Positions 6,573 through 15,409 of a stretch of 38,607 nucleotides of DNA are shown piece after piece. The notes under the pieces were generated by a model that worked only from the letters and a program-made list of their open reading frames with translations, made no database searches and was not told the origin of the DNA. Source of the DNA: an uncultured Lachnospiraceae bacterium (GTDB lineage: Bacteria > Bacillota > Clostridia > Lachnospirales > Lachnospiraceae); assembly GCA_910584585.1 (NCBI GenBank), contig CAJUBP010000010.1:75469-114075 (forward strand). The letters run 5' to 3'. The translations under genes and the position numbers were made by a program. The first letter of the stretch is position 1; every line of letters begins with the position of its first letter.

Positions 6573-7904
6573 ATGTTCAGACGAAAAATATACAGAAAAT
6601 TAAAGCAATGGAAAACAGAGTCTGACGGAAGAACAGCGTTGCTAATTGAGGGGGCAAGGCGGGTTGGAAAATCGACGATTGTGGAGGAATTTGCCAAAAG
6701 AGAGTATGAAAGCCATATTATGATAGATTTTGCGGCGGCGTCACAGCTTGTCAAAGATTTATTCCGGGATCTATCAGATTTAAATTATATATTTTTACAG
6801 CTGCAGCTGCAATACAAGGTGGATCTTAAGGAGCGGAAGTCCCTGATTATTTTTGATGAGGTGCAGTTATGCCCGCTTGCGAGGCAGGCAATTAAAACGC
6901 TGGTAAAAGACAAACGGTATGACTATATCGAAACCGGTTCCCTGATCTCCATAAAGCAAAATGTAAAGGATATTTTGATTCCAAGTGAAGAACGGAAGAT
7001 TAATATGTATCCTATGGATTACGAGGAATTTCTCTGGGCTTTGGGCGATGAAACAACAATGCCCCTTCTGCAAAAAGTATTTGAATCCTTAAAACCGATA
7101 GGAGAACAGTTAAACCGAAAATTGATGCGGGATTTTCGGCTGTATATGCTGGTGGGGGGAATGCCCCAGGCAGTAGACGCGTTTATTCAGACGAATAATT
7201 TGAGAATGGTTGACGCAGTGAAAAGGGATATCCTCAATTTGTACAAAGATGATTTTCGCAAAATAGATGCTACAGGAAGAATTTCAATGATTTTTGAGGC
7301 GATACCGGCACAATTGGGAAAGCATGCGTCAAAATATCAGATTTCCAGCGTGCTTCCAAATCAGAGAGCGGATGACGCAATGCTGAGTTTGATTGCTGAA
7401 TTGAAAGAATCAAAAACAGTGCTTACGGCATATCATACGAACGATCCCAATGTTGGGATGGCAGGCAGCAAAGATCTGAATAAATTCAAATTATATCTGG
7501 CAGACACAGGGTTGTTTACTACACTGGTTTTTCAGGATAAGGATTTTACGGAAAATATTATTTACGATAAACTGCTGAGTGACAAATTGCCTTCTAATTT
7601 AGGATATTTATATGAAAATGCGGTTGCCCAGAGTTTTGCTTCCAATGGAAATAATTTGTATTATTACACATTTTTAAATGAAAAGACCAGACATAATTAC
7701 GAGCTTGATTTTTTAATTGCCCGTAAAAACAAAATATGTCCTATAGAAGTAAAGTCTTCCGGGTATAAGTCCCATGCTTCCCTGGACGCGTTTGCAGAGA
7801 AATTTTCCAGCCGGATTCTGCAGAGGTATCTGATTTATACAAAAGATTTGAAAAAAGAATCGGACATTATCTGCCTGCCGGTTTATTTGGCGTCTTTCTT
7901 GTAG
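6573..7904 (+). CDS. AAA-type ATPase with DUF4143 C-terminal region
   Basis: 443 residues. The P-loop GARRVGKST is at 27-35 and Walker B SLIIFDEVQ at 90-98. The pattern ETGSLISIKQN and YPMDYEEFLWALG is typical of the large archaeal/bacterial ATP-binding family with DUF4143. The C-terminal part has YELDFLIARKNKICPIEVKSS, an E...D...E-x-K arrangement like a PD-(D/E)XK nuclease core. Function is not established in this family; roles in stress or mobile-element biology have been proposed. It stands alone behind the 33-bp repeat array. RBS AGAGGAAAG precedes ATG 6573. Confidence 0.8.
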   Translation: MFRRKIYRKLKQWKTESDGRTALLIEGARRVGKSTIVEEFAKREYESHIMIDFAAASQLVKDLFRDLSDLNYIFLQLQLQYKVDLKERKSLIIFDEVQLCPLARQAIKTLVKDKRYDYIETGSLISIKQNVKDILIPSEERKINMYPMDYEEFLWALGDETTMPLLQKVFESLKPIGEQLNRKLMRDFRLYMLVGGMPQAVDAFIQTNNLRMVDAVKRDILNLYKDDFRKIDATGRISMIFEAIPAQLGKHASKYQISSVLPNQRADDAMLSLIAELKESKTVLTAYHTNDPNVGMAGSKDLNKFKLYLADTGLFTTLVFQDKDFTENIIYDKLLSDKLPSNLGYLYENAVAQSFASNGNNLYYYTFLNEKTRHNYELDFLIARKNKICPIEVKSSGYKSHASLDAFAEKFSSRILQRYLIYTKDLKKESDIICLPVYLASFL

Positions 7905-7910
7905 AACTCA

Positions 7911-7997
7911 GAGGGAACAATCTATGTTTCAATATGCAGGAAACGCCGGATTGCCCAGCTTATGCGCGAAAAGGCAATCCGGCATTTTCGTCCGTTC
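7911..7997. repeat. intergenic repeat with terminator-like hairpin
   Basis: GCCGGATTGCC (7945-7955) pairs perfectly with GGCAATCCGGC (7973-7983), followed by ATTTTCG, a weak terminator for the ATPase. The flanks GAACAATCTAT, TTTC-ATAT-CAGGAAA and TTTTCGTCCG recur at 27251-27316 after pseF, where the long stem is missing. This marks a dispersed small repeat placed right after stop codons. Confidence 0.6.
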
Positions 7998-8031
7998 TCA
8001 AATATAAAAAGTTTACTGTGCTAAAAGAACA

Positions 8032-9213
8032 CTATAAAGTCCTTCCCGCAGCCAAAAGCTTGCTCCGCTTCTCCTGATACCGCTTTGCCGTCTCCTTCGT
8101 CCTGGGATCGCTGGCATACTTTTTCAGCGTTTCCCGATCCACTTTCAGCCGCAGATCCATGGTTTTCATCACGTCTGAAATGTGCATGGTCTTCTGGAAT
8201 CTGGCGTCGGTAAAGTCAATGCGCCGGTTATCGGAAAAGAGAATCACCACAGGCTGAGCATAGTTCTTGTCATTTTCTTCGATAATGATGCCTTTCTGCC
8301 CGTCGGAGAAATCCACGCAGCATCCGCCCGGGAGGATGTGGACGCATTGAGTAAGGGCGGCCACAAAGGGAGCCGGATAGTAGTCCGGGTGTTCCCGGAG
8401 GAAACGCACCGCCCGGATTTCAGAGATCGGTTCTTTGTCCAGATTCATGGAAGTCATTTCATCAAACATGCTTGCCACATGAAGTACATGGGTCCCGTTG
8501 CGCCAGCGGATGTTTTTCTGCAGAGGAACCTTGACATTGTGTTCTAATCTGGTCATTTGTCCCACAAGCTGGAGGGTAAGCTCCGGCAGCTTGTAGTCGT
8601 TGTAGTCTGGGTGGAGGAGCTGGTAGCCCTTTTCCAGATACCCCCGCACCAGCCGCCGTTCGTCCGGGGACAGGAGAGCGTCGCCCTTTTCCAGGATCTC
8701 GTCCGGAACCAGCAAAAGCCCGATGTCGTGCAGAAGAGCGGCGCATACGATGGCGAGCTGTTCTCCATAGGAATAGTGGAGTCTGTGCACCATCATAGCG
8801 GCCAGAATCGCAGTGTTCAGGCTGTGTTTGTACACATAATCGCCGTTGCTGCGCAGATTTTTTGCAAAATTAATCTTGTGATCCAGAGAACCGAAATCCC
8901 TCAGAATGGTCTGGGCCAGACTTGTCAGGTTCTGGGGAGCCATATTGTTGGTGAGCAAAGCCAGATCGTCTTTTAAACGGAAGGTGGAAACAGTAAGAAA
9001 ACGTTCCAGTTCGATATCTTCTTCGCTCAAGGGCGGCGCCGGCTCTGCCGGTTCCAGAATGTAAACGCCCCAGAGGCCGAAATTCTCTATATTTGCGATT
9101 CCCTGCCGGGTCAGACGGGTTTCCCGTTCAAAAAGCATGACTCCTTTTTTATTGTAAATAGGCCGGGCAAGCCGCATGCCGGGCTTTAAGCAGTTGATTT
9201 TTACATATTGCAC
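8032..9213 (-). CDS. degenerate HD-GYP domain protein
   Basis: 393 residues from a GTG at 9213, preceded on its strand by GGAGG seven bases away; an ATG start at 9309 is in frame but has no such site. The N-terminal 60 residues (INCLKPGMRLARPIY) resemble the domain often fused to HD-GYP c-di-GMP phosphodiesterases. The HD core has H130 and HDIG at 162-165, but the following Lys is Leu166. The later metal and GYP residues are replaced around 219-231 (QMTRLEHNVKVPL). The fold is probably kept with little or no catalysis, so a c-di-GMP binding or scaffolding role is possible. It is divergent from the cell-wall hydrolase gene. Confidence 0.78.
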   Translation of the reverse strand: MQYVKINCLKPGMRLARPIYNKKGVMLFERETRLTRQGIANIENFGLWGVYILEPAEPAPPLSEEDIELERFLTVSTFRLKDDLALLTNNMAPQNLTSLAQTILRDFGSLDHKINFAKNLRSNGDYVYKHSLNTAILAAMMVHRLHYSYGEQLAIVCAALLHDIGLLLVPDEILEKGDALLSPDERRLVRGYLEKGYQLLHPDYNDYKLPELTLQLVGQMTRLEHNVKVPLQKNIRWRNGTHVLHVASMFDEMTSMNLDKEPISEIRAVRFLREHPDYYPAPFVAALTQCVHILPGGCCVDFSDGQKGIIIEENDKNYAQPVVILFSDNRRIDFTDARFQKTMHISDVMKTMDLRLKVDRETLKKYASDPRTKETAKRYQEKRSKLLAAGRTL

Positions 9214-9308
9214 AAAAACACCTCCGAATCCTGTTTGCGAACTGTAATTGTAATTTATATCGGATAAAATGGGCGATTGGCAAAGACTGTCAGAGGATAA
9301 TTTCTGCA

Positions 9309-9337
9309 TTGCTTTACAGACAGCAATGTGATAGAAT
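9309..9337 (+). promoter_or_regulatory. promoter for the SleB-like hydrolase gene
   Basis: TTGCTT at 9309-9314, a 17-base spacer, and TAGAAT at 9332-9337 with TGA directly before it (extended -10). It points to ATG 9385. Confidence 0.5.
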
Positions 9338-9384
9338 TTTATCAGAGTTCACAAAGGAGTAAAATTGGAATACTGGAGGATGCC

Positions 9385-10566
9385 ATGAAAAAAGCAGGAA
9401 AAGTTCTGGCATTGATTTTCTTTTTGTGCTGTTTCTCTAATCTGGCGGTCTTTGCCACTCAGGGGAAGATAGACAAAGTCCAGGAGGGGATCGAAGATTT
9501 AGAACAGCAGAAAAAGGAAGCGGAAAGCCAGGCAGACAGCCTTTCTGACAAAGCGGGAGGGCTGGAAGGAGATTTGAAAGAATTCAACAGCAGTCTGGAA
9601 GAGGCCGTTGCCAGGCTGAACGAGACAGAAGAGCAGCTAAGCAGCACCAGAATCAGCCTGGAAGAGACCAGAGCTGCTCTGGAAGCAGCCAGAATCAAGG
9701 AGCAGGAGCAGTATGAGGCCATGAAAAAGAGAATCCGGTTCATGTATGAAATGGACATGGAAGGAATGGTGGAGGTGCTGCTGAGCGCAGAGAATTTCGC
9801 GGATTTTCTGAACAAAGGGGAATATATTGTAAATATTCACAACTATGATCGGAAAATGCTGGCGGAATACCAGGCGACGAAAGAAGAAATTGCAGGAAAA
9901 GAGCAGGAGCTTGAGAATCAGGAACAGCAGCTTGCCGATCTGCAGACCCAGCAGGAGGAAAAGAAACAGGAACTGGCCGTATTGGTGGACAGCACTTCTG
10001 AAAAGCTCAGCGCTGCCAGAAAGCAGTTGGCAGCAGCCCAGGCGGATGTGGAAGCTTATGAAGCGGAGATTGAGCGGCAGAAAGCCTATGAGGCGGAACT
10101 GGAGGCCCAGAAAGCAGCTGAAGACGCCAAAAGACTGGAAGAGATCAAGCGCCAGGAAGCGGAAATGAAGCAGAAACAGGAACAGACCCAGAAAGAATCC
10201 TCAGGAGGGGGAAAGACTGCCCCAAGCAGCGACGCTTCTGATATTTCGCTTCTGGCGGCGCTGATCCAATGCGAGGCAGGGGGAGAAAGCTATGAGGGCA
10301 AGCTGGCTGTGGGAAGCGTTGTCATGAACCGGGTGAGCAGTTCTCATTTTCCCAATACCGTAGCGGGGGTCATTTATCAGAGCGGACAGTTTTCCCCTGT
10401 GGCAAGCGGACGGTTTGCCTCTGTGCTGGCGAAAGGGGCCAACCAGAGCTGCACCCAGGCGGCGGGCGAGGTTCTGGGCGGGAATATTACCATTGGTTGT
10501 CTGTATTTCAGGCGGAATGACGGTTCCATTCCCGGCACGGTCATCGGCAATCATGTTTTTTATTAA
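9385..10566 (+). CDS. secreted coiled-coil protein with SleB-type cell wall hydrolase domain
   Basis: 393 residues from ATG 9385 (GGAGGA upstream). A signal peptide is clear: MKKAGK, then a hydrophobic VLALIFFLCCF stretch ending AVFA. Residues about 27-280 are long, charged heptad-rich coiled coil of the type found in FtsX-linked PcsB/CwlO-like hydrolases. After a Ser/Gly linker comes a 110-residue domain starting DISLLAALIQCEAGGESYEGK with VMNRVSSSHFPNTV, matching SleB/CwlJ hydrolases (Hydrolase_2) with the expected Glu. It probably cuts peptidoglycan outside the membrane. This domain need not mean spore germination; it also occurs in vegetative enzymes. Confidence 0.85.
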   Translation: MKKAGKVLALIFFLCCFSNLAVFATQGKIDKVQEGIEDLEQQKKEAESQADSLSDKAGGLEGDLKEFNSSLEEAVARLNETEEQLSSTRISLEETRAALEAARIKEQEQYEAMKKRIRFMYEMDMEGMVEVLLSAENFADFLNKGEYIVNIHNYDRKMLAEYQATKEEIAGKEQELENQEQQLADLQTQQEEKKQELAVLVDSTSEKLSAARKQLAAAQADVEAYEAEIERQKAYEAELEAQKAAEDAKRLEEIKRQEAEMKQKQEQTQKESSGGGKTAPSSDASDISLLAALIQCEAGGESYEGKLAVGSVVMNRVSSSHFPNTVAGVIYQSGQFSPVASGRFASVLAKGANQSCTQAAGEVLGGNITIGCLYFRRNDGSIPGTVIGNHVFY

Positions 10567-10720
10567 TACATAGAATGGATATGGCAAAATAAGGAATGGC
10601 GGTTTTTGTGCAATATATACAAAGACTGCCCCTTTTTTTTGGGAAAAAGGCAGAAAAGAATGACAAAAATATAACAAAGATAGACAAAAAGACGGCGGCA
10701 GGGAGCGGGTAAGATAATTC

Positions 10721-10749
10721 TTGCAATTTACGTAAAAATGTGCTAGGAT
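10721..10749 (+). promoter_or_regulatory. promoter of the butyrate operon
   Basis: TTGCAA at 10721-10726, 17 bases, TAGGAT at 10744-10749 with TGC before it (extended -10). The leader to thl is about 185 bases. A weak CAGGC/GCCTG stem (10804-10837) followed by a T-rich run lies within it and could attenuate. Upstream, 10567-10720 holds only an A/T-rich hairpin at 10626-10653. Confidence 0.5.
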
Positions 10750-10859
10750 ACAGATATCGAGGGAGAAAACACAGGAAAAACGGGAATCGGCGGAAGTGCT
10801 TAGCAGGCATGGAAGCATGGAGGATATCTGCAGCCTGTTTTCCTTTTTTTGGCAAAAGA

Positions 10860-10877
10860 TTGTTAAAAAAATAACAT
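10860..10877. promoter_or_regulatory. Rex-type operator upstream of thl
   Basis: TTGTTAAAAAAATAACAT matches the established Rex consensus TTGTTAANNNNTTAACAA at 12 of the 14 fixed positions. Rex is the NADH/NAD+-sensing repressor known to control butyrate genes in Clostridium. The site sits inside the leader of the TTGCAA promoter. A second weak -35 (TTGTCA at 10892) follows it. Confidence 0.6.
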
Positions 10878-10941
10878 GAGATTTGGTGATTTTGTCAAAA
10901 TGTTTTCGCGATACACTATATTTAAAAAGGAGACGAAGAAA

Positions 10942-12123
10942 ATGGCAAAGAAAGTTGTTTTGGCAGGCGCATGCCGTACCGCAATCGGAACTATGGGAGG
11001 GGCTTTAAGCACAACCCCGGCACCGGTATTGGGATCTATCGTTATCAAAGAAGCATTGAACAGGGCTGGCGTTCCGGCAGATAAAGTTGACCATGTATAT
11101 ATGGGATGCGTAATTCAGGCAGGTTTGGGACAGAACGTAGCTCGTCAGGCATCCATCAATGCAGGTTTGCCAATCGAGACCCCGGCAGTTACCGTTAACG
11201 TAGTCTGCGGTTCCGGTTTGAACTGTGTGAATATGGCTGCTCAGATGATCCAGGCAGGCGATGCTGATATCGTCGTAGCAGGCGGTATGGAAAATATGTC
11301 AATGGCTCCTTATGCAGCTATGCAGGGACGTTACGGATACAGAATGAACAACGCTACTTTGGTAGATACCATGGTAAATGATGCATTGTGGGATGCATTC
11401 AACCAGTATCATATGGGAATCACTGCTGAAAACGTAGCAGAGCAGTGGGGACTGACCAGAGAGCAGTTGGACGAGTTCGCAGCAACTTCACAGCAGAAAT
11501 GCGAACAGGCAATGAATGACGGCAAATTCAAAGATGAGATCGTTCCTGTAGAAGTAAAACAGAAAAAGAAAACAGTGATTGTAGATACAGACGAAGGCCC
11601 CCGTCCGGGAACAACCAAGGAGAGCATTTCCAAACTGCGTCCGGCGTTCAAACCAGACGGAATCGTTACGGCAGCCAATGCTTCCGGTATCAATGACGGA
11701 GCGGCAGCAATTGTTGTTATGAGCGAAGAGAAAGCTCAGGAGCTGGGCGTGAAGCCTATGGCAACTTTCGTAGCAGGGGCTCTCGGCGGCGTAGATCCTT
11801 CCATCATGGGCGTAGGACCGGTTGCTTCCACCAAGAAAGTATTTGAGAAGACAGGCTTAACCATTGACGATATGGATCTGGTAGAGGCAAATGAAGCATT
11901 TGCAGCTCAGTCCTTAGCAGTGGCTCATGACCTGAACTTTGACATGAGCAAAGTAAATGTAAACGGCGGCGCAATTGCTCTTGGACATCCTGTTGGAGCC
12001 AGCGGATGCCGTATCCTTGTTACCTTGTTACATGAGATGCAGAGAAGAGACGCTAAGAAAGGTCTTGCAACTCTTTGTATCGGCGGCGGCATGGGATGCT
12101 CTACTATTGTTGAGAGAGACTAA
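10942..12123 (+). CDS. thl: acetyl-CoA acetyltransferase (thiolase)
   Basis: 393 residues from ATG 10942, which follows AAAAGGAG; the frame is open upstream to 10876 but homologs begin at MAKKVV. It condenses two acetyl-CoA to acetoacetyl-CoA, the entry step of butyrate synthesis. The catalytic triad is complete: Cys89 in NVVCGSG, His349 in GHPVGASG and Cys379 in CIGGGMG. It is first in the operon with hbd, bcd, etfB and etfA. The codon usage looks highly adapted, as expected for an abundant enzyme. Confidence 0.95.
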   Translation: MAKKVVLAGACRTAIGTMGGALSTTPAPVLGSIVIKEALNRAGVPADKVDHVYMGCVIQAGLGQNVARQASINAGLPIETPAVTVNVVCGSGLNCVNMAAQMIQAGDADIVVAGGMENMSMAPYAAMQGRYGYRMNNATLVDTMVNDALWDAFNQYHMGITAENVAEQWGLTREQLDEFAATSQQKCEQAMNDGKFKDEIVPVEVKQKKKTVIVDTDEGPRPGTTKESISKLRPAFKPDGIVTAANASGINDGAAAIVVMSEEKAQELGVKPMATFVAGALGGVDPSIMGVGPVASTKKVFEKTGLTIDDMDLVEANEAFAAQSLAVAHDLNFDMSKVNVNGGAIALGHPVGASGCRILVTLLHEMQRRDAKKGLATLCIGGGMGCSTIVERD

Positions 12124-12249
12124 TATCCATTATGCACAGCCAGCCGTTTGGCGGGCCGCATGGCCATCCATACTGTGAAAGCTTCAGCTTTCATAAAACT
12201 TGCAGCCGGTTCTGCCAAAGGGCGGAAATGTTCATAGTAAGTGAAATAT

Positions 12250-12276
12250 GGATACCGGAGTTCGGCTCCGGTATCC
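12250..12276 (+). other. intercistronic stem-loop between thl and hbd
   Basis: GGATACCGGAG and CTCCGGTATCC form a perfect 11-bp stem around TTCGG. No T-run follows, so it is more likely an mRNA processing or stabilising element than a terminator. The 179-base gap is where crt is often found in related operons, but it holds no ORF of note. Confidence 0.65.
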
Positions 12277-12302
12277 TGCAGAATAATTTAAGGAGGACTA
12301 TC

Positions 12303-13142
12303 ATGAAAGTTGGCGTTATTGGAGCAGGAACCATGGGTTCCGGAATTGCACAGGCATTTGCACAGACAGAAGGATATGAAGTATGCCTCTGCGATATTAA
12401 TGATGAATTTGCTGCAAATGGCAAGAACAAAATTGCAAAAGGATTCGAGAAGAGAGTTGCAAAGGGCAAGATGGATCAGGCGAAAGCAGATGCAATCCTT
12501 GCAAAAATCACTACAGGAACAAAGGAAATCTGCGGTGACTGCGACTTAATCGTAGAAGCAGCATTGGAAGTAATGGATATTAAAAAGCAGACATTCAAAG
12601 AGCTGCAGGATATCGTAAAGAAAGACTGCATGTTTGCAACCAACACTTCTTCCCTTTCCATCACAGAGATTGGCGCAGGGCTTGACAGACCGGTCATCGG
12701 TATGCATTTCTTTAACCCGGCTCCCGTTATGAAGCTGATTGAGGTTATCAAAGGTGAGAACACACCGGACGAAATGAAAGACAAAATCGTTAAAATTTCC
12801 GAAGAAATCGGCAAAACTCCGGTAGAAGTAAATGAAGCCGCAGGATTTGTTGTAAACAGAATCTTAATTCCTATGATCAACGAAGCAGTTGGCATCTACG
12901 CAGACGGCGTTGCTTCTGTAGAAGGCATTGACACTGCGATGAAACTGGGCGCAAACCATCCGATGGGACCTCTGGCGTTAGGAGATTTGGTTGGACTTGA
13001 TATCTGCCTTGCAATTATGAATGTATTATATGATGAGACAGGCGATCCCAAATACCGTCCGCATCCATTGTTAAAGAAGATGGTGCGTGCCGGCAAGCTG
13101 GGACAGAAGACCGGAATCGGCTTCTATGACTACAGCAAATAA
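12303..13142 (+). CDS. hbd: 3-hydroxybutyryl-CoA dehydrogenase
   Basis: 279 residues from ATG 12303, preceded by AAGGAGGACTATC; the longer frame from 12132 includes the stem-loop and is rejected. It reduces acetoacetyl-CoA to 3-hydroxybutyryl-CoA. The Rossmann motif GxGxxG is at 7-12 (GAGTMG), NTSSLSITEI lies near 114-123, and the catalytic His135 is in GMHFFNPAP. The C-terminal helical domain has NRILIPMINEA. It is the second operon gene. The next chemical step (crotonase) has no gene here. Confidence 0.95.
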   Translation: MKVGVIGAGTMGSGIAQAFAQTEGYEVCLCDINDEFAANGKNKIAKGFEKRVAKGKMDQAKADAILAKITTGTKEICGDCDLIVEAALEVMDIKKQTFKELQDIVKKDCMFATNTSSLSITEIGAGLDRPVIGMHFFNPAPVMKLIEVIKGENTPDEMKDKIVKISEEIGKTPVEVNEAAGFVVNRILIPMINEAVGIYADGVASVEGIDTAMKLGANHPMGPLALGDLVGLDICLAIMNVLYDETGDPKYRPHPLLKKMVRAGKLGQKTGIGFYDYSK

Positions 13143-13200
13143 TACATAGTGACAAAGGCATGGCCCGCAGCAGGCTCAGGCTTTGCTGTATTGAATGTAA

Positions 13201-13239
13201 GGAACTGCCGCATTGGATTCGTCTGAATGCGGCAGTCCC
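13201..13239 (+). other. intercistronic stem-loop between hbd and bcd
   Basis: ACTGCCGCATT pairs perfectly with AATGCGGCAGT (11 bp) around an 11-base loop. No T-run follows. The left flank GGAACTG resembles the ends of the MITE-like repeats at 6176 and 30154. Confidence 0.6.
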
Positions 13240-13277
13240 ATTCCAGAAAATAAAAGAAAGTTTGGAGGAAAAGTATC

Positions 13278-14432
13278 ATGGATTTTTCTTTAGATAAAAA
13301 ACATGAAATGGCGAGAACTCTGTTCAGAGAGTTTGCTGAAAATGAAGTAAAGCCTCTTGCTCAGGAAGTTGATGAAACAGAAAAATTTCCAAGAGGAACC
13401 GTAGAAAAAATGCAGAAAATAGGATTCATGGGTATTCCGATTCCGAAAGAGTACGGCGGACAGGGATGCGATCCTCTCACCTATATTATGTGCGTAGAGG
13501 AATTATCCAAAGTTTGCGGCACCACAGGCGTTATCGTATCCGCGCATACCTCCCTTTGCTGCGATCCGATTATGACATACGGCAATGAAGAGCAGAAACA
13601 GAAATACCTGAAACCTCTTGCAAGCGGCGAGAAGTTAGGCGCATTTGCCCTGACAGAGCCGGGTGCGGGAACCGACGCTCAGGGATGCCAGACCAAAGCT
13701 GTGTTAGACGGCGACGAATGGGTATTGAACGGCTCCAAATGCTTTATCACCAACGGGAAAGAAGCCGACGTCTATATTGTAATCGCAATCACAAGCGTGG
13801 TACAGGATAAGAGAGGAAGAAAGAAAAAGAATTTCTCCACCTTTATCGTAGAAAAAGGAACCCCTGGCTTCTCTTTCGGAACCAAGGAAAAGAAAATGGG
13901 TATCCGCGGATCTGCTACCTATGAATTGATTTTTGAAGACTGCAGAATTCCCAAAGAGAATCTGTTAGGACCAGAAGGCAAAGGATTCCCCATTGCAATG
14001 CACACCTTAGACGGCGGCCGTATCGGTATCGCGGCTCAGGCTCTTGGCATCGCGGAAGGCGCGCTGGAAGCAACCGTTGCCTACACCAAGGAGAGAAAAC
14101 AGTTCGGACGCTCCATCTCTGCGCAGCAGAATACCCAGTTCCAGTTAGCGGATATGGCAGCTAAGATTGAAGCGGCACAGCTTCTGGTTTACAAAGCAGC
14201 TATGGCAAAGGCTACTCAGAAAGTTTACTCTGTAGAAGCGGCAAAAGCCAAATTATTTGCGGCAGAGGTTGCTATGGATGTGACCACCAGATGCGTTCAG
14301 CTCTTCGGCGGATACGGATACATCAGAGAATATGATGTGGAGCGTATGATGCGCGACGCTAAGATCACAGAGATTTATGAGGGAACTTCTGAAGTTCAGC
14401 GCATGGTTATTTCCGGCGCGTTATTGAAATAG
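13278..14432 (+). CDS. bcd: butyryl-CoA dehydrogenase
   Basis: 384 residues, an acyl-CoA dehydrogenase that reduces crotonyl-CoA to butyryl-CoA. With EtfAB it bifurcates electrons from NADH to crotonyl-CoA and ferredoxin, as known for Clostridium and related anaerobes. It shows FALTEPGAGTDAQG near 113-126, the FAD-binding QLFGGYGYIREY near 338-349, and the catalytic Glu368 in YEGTSEVQR. TTGGAGGAAAAGTATC precedes the ATG. It lies directly before etfB and etfA, which supports the short-chain assignment over other acyl-CoA dehydrogenases. Confidence 0.95.
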   Translation: MDFSLDKKHEMARTLFREFAENEVKPLAQEVDETEKFPRGTVEKMQKIGFMGIPIPKEYGGQGCDPLTYIMCVEELSKVCGTTGVIVSAHTSLCCDPIMTYGNEEQKQKYLKPLASGEKLGAFALTEPGAGTDAQGCQTKAVLDGDEWVLNGSKCFITNGKEADVYIVIAITSVVQDKRGRKKKNFSTFIVEKGTPGFSFGTKEKKMGIRGSATYELIFEDCRIPKENLLGPEGKGFPIAMHTLDGGRIGIAAQALGIAEGALEATVAYTKERKQFGRSISAQQNTQFQLADMAAKIEAAQLLVYKAAMAKATQKVYSVEAAKAKLFAAEVAMDVTTRCVQLFGGYGYIREYDVERMMRDAKITEIYEGTSEVQRMVISGALLK

Positions 14433-14514
14433 TCATTGGATTTCATACATGAAATGACGGAATGGACATCCCTGGGATGCCATCCATGTGGCAGAAGCCG
14501 GGAGCTTTCGCCAC
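14433..14514 (+). other. three successive hairpins between bcd and etfB
   Basis: GTCAT/ATGAC with an inner TTTCAT/ATGAAA (14433-14457), CATCC-CTG-GGATG with outer ATGGA/TCCAT (14462-14487), and GTGGC/GCCAC with inner AAGC/GCTT (14488-14514) follow one another. None has a T-run. They occupy most of the gap and may protect or process the mRNA. Confidence 0.5.
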
Positions 14515-14543
14515 AAAGAATAAAACATAAGGAGTGAATTACC

Positions 14544-15329
14544 GTGAAAATCGTTGTATGTATAAAACAGGTACCAGATACCAAAGGCGGAGTGAAATTC
14601 AATCCAGACGGTACTCTGGACAGAGGCGCGATGCTTACTATTATGAATCCGGACGACAAAGCAGGATTAGAAGCAGCCCTTAGATTAAAAGAACAGTATG
14701 GCGCAGAAGTAACCGTGCTTACCATGGGACTTCCCAAAGCAGATGAAGTTCTCCGTGAAGCTATGGCAATGGGCGCCGACAAAGGTATCCTTGTGACAGA
14801 CAGAGTATTGGGAGGAGCAGACACATGGGCTACCTCTACCACAATTGCAGGAGCAATCCGGAATCTGGAATATGATTTGATTATTACCGGACGCCAGGCA
14901 ATCGACGGCGATACCGCGCAGGTTGGGCCTCAGATTTCTGAGCATCTGGACATTCCGGTTATTTCCTATGCACAGGAAATCAAGATTGACGGGGACTATG
15001 TAGTGGTTCAGCGTCAGTATGAAGATAGATATCATGAATTAAAGGCAAAAATGCCATGTTTGATTACCGCTCTTTCCGAGTTAAATGAGCCCCGTTATAT
15101 GACGCCGGGCGGAATCTTTGACGCTTATGACAAAGAAGTGACGGTATGGGGCAGAGCAGATTTGAAAGATGTAGATGATTCTGACCTTGGATTAAAAGGA
15201 TCACCAACCAAGATTGCGAAAGCATCGGATAAAGTGAAAAAGGGAGCCGGAGAAAAAGTGGTTCCTGATACGCCGGAAGATGCAGTTGCCTATATTACAG
15301 GTAAATTGAAAGAGAAACACGTAATCTAA
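14544..15329 (+). CDS. etfB: electron transfer flavoprotein beta subunit
   Basis: 261 residues from a GTG, with AAGGAG nine bases upstream. EtfB carries the bifurcating FAD site in butyryl-CoA dehydrogenase complexes. It begins MKIVVCIKQVPDT as in clostridial EtfB (CarD-type), with the AANEAMAMG-equivalent REAMAMGADKGIL near residue 73 and the signature GRQAIDGDTAQVGPQ near 114-128. Partners are bcd upstream and etfA 80 bases downstream. Confidence 0.95.
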   Translation: MKIVVCIKQVPDTKGGVKFNPDGTLDRGAMLTIMNPDDKAGLEAALRLKEQYGAEVTVLTMGLPKADEVLREAMAMGADKGILVTDRVLGGADTWATSTTIAGAIRNLEYDLIITGRQAIDGDTAQVGPQISEHLDIPVISYAQEIKIDGDYVVVQRQYEDRYHELKAKMPCLITALSELNEPRYMTPGGIFDAYDKEVTVWGRADLKDVDDSDLGLKGSPTKIAKASDKVKKGAGEKVVPDTPEDAVAYITGKLKEKHVI

Positions 15330-15409
15330 AGAAAATTTCAGAAAGCTCACAAAAGAGCGAATCAGATGGATTGCGAATATCCGTAAAAATAAGGAAAGTG
15401 GTGAAAATA

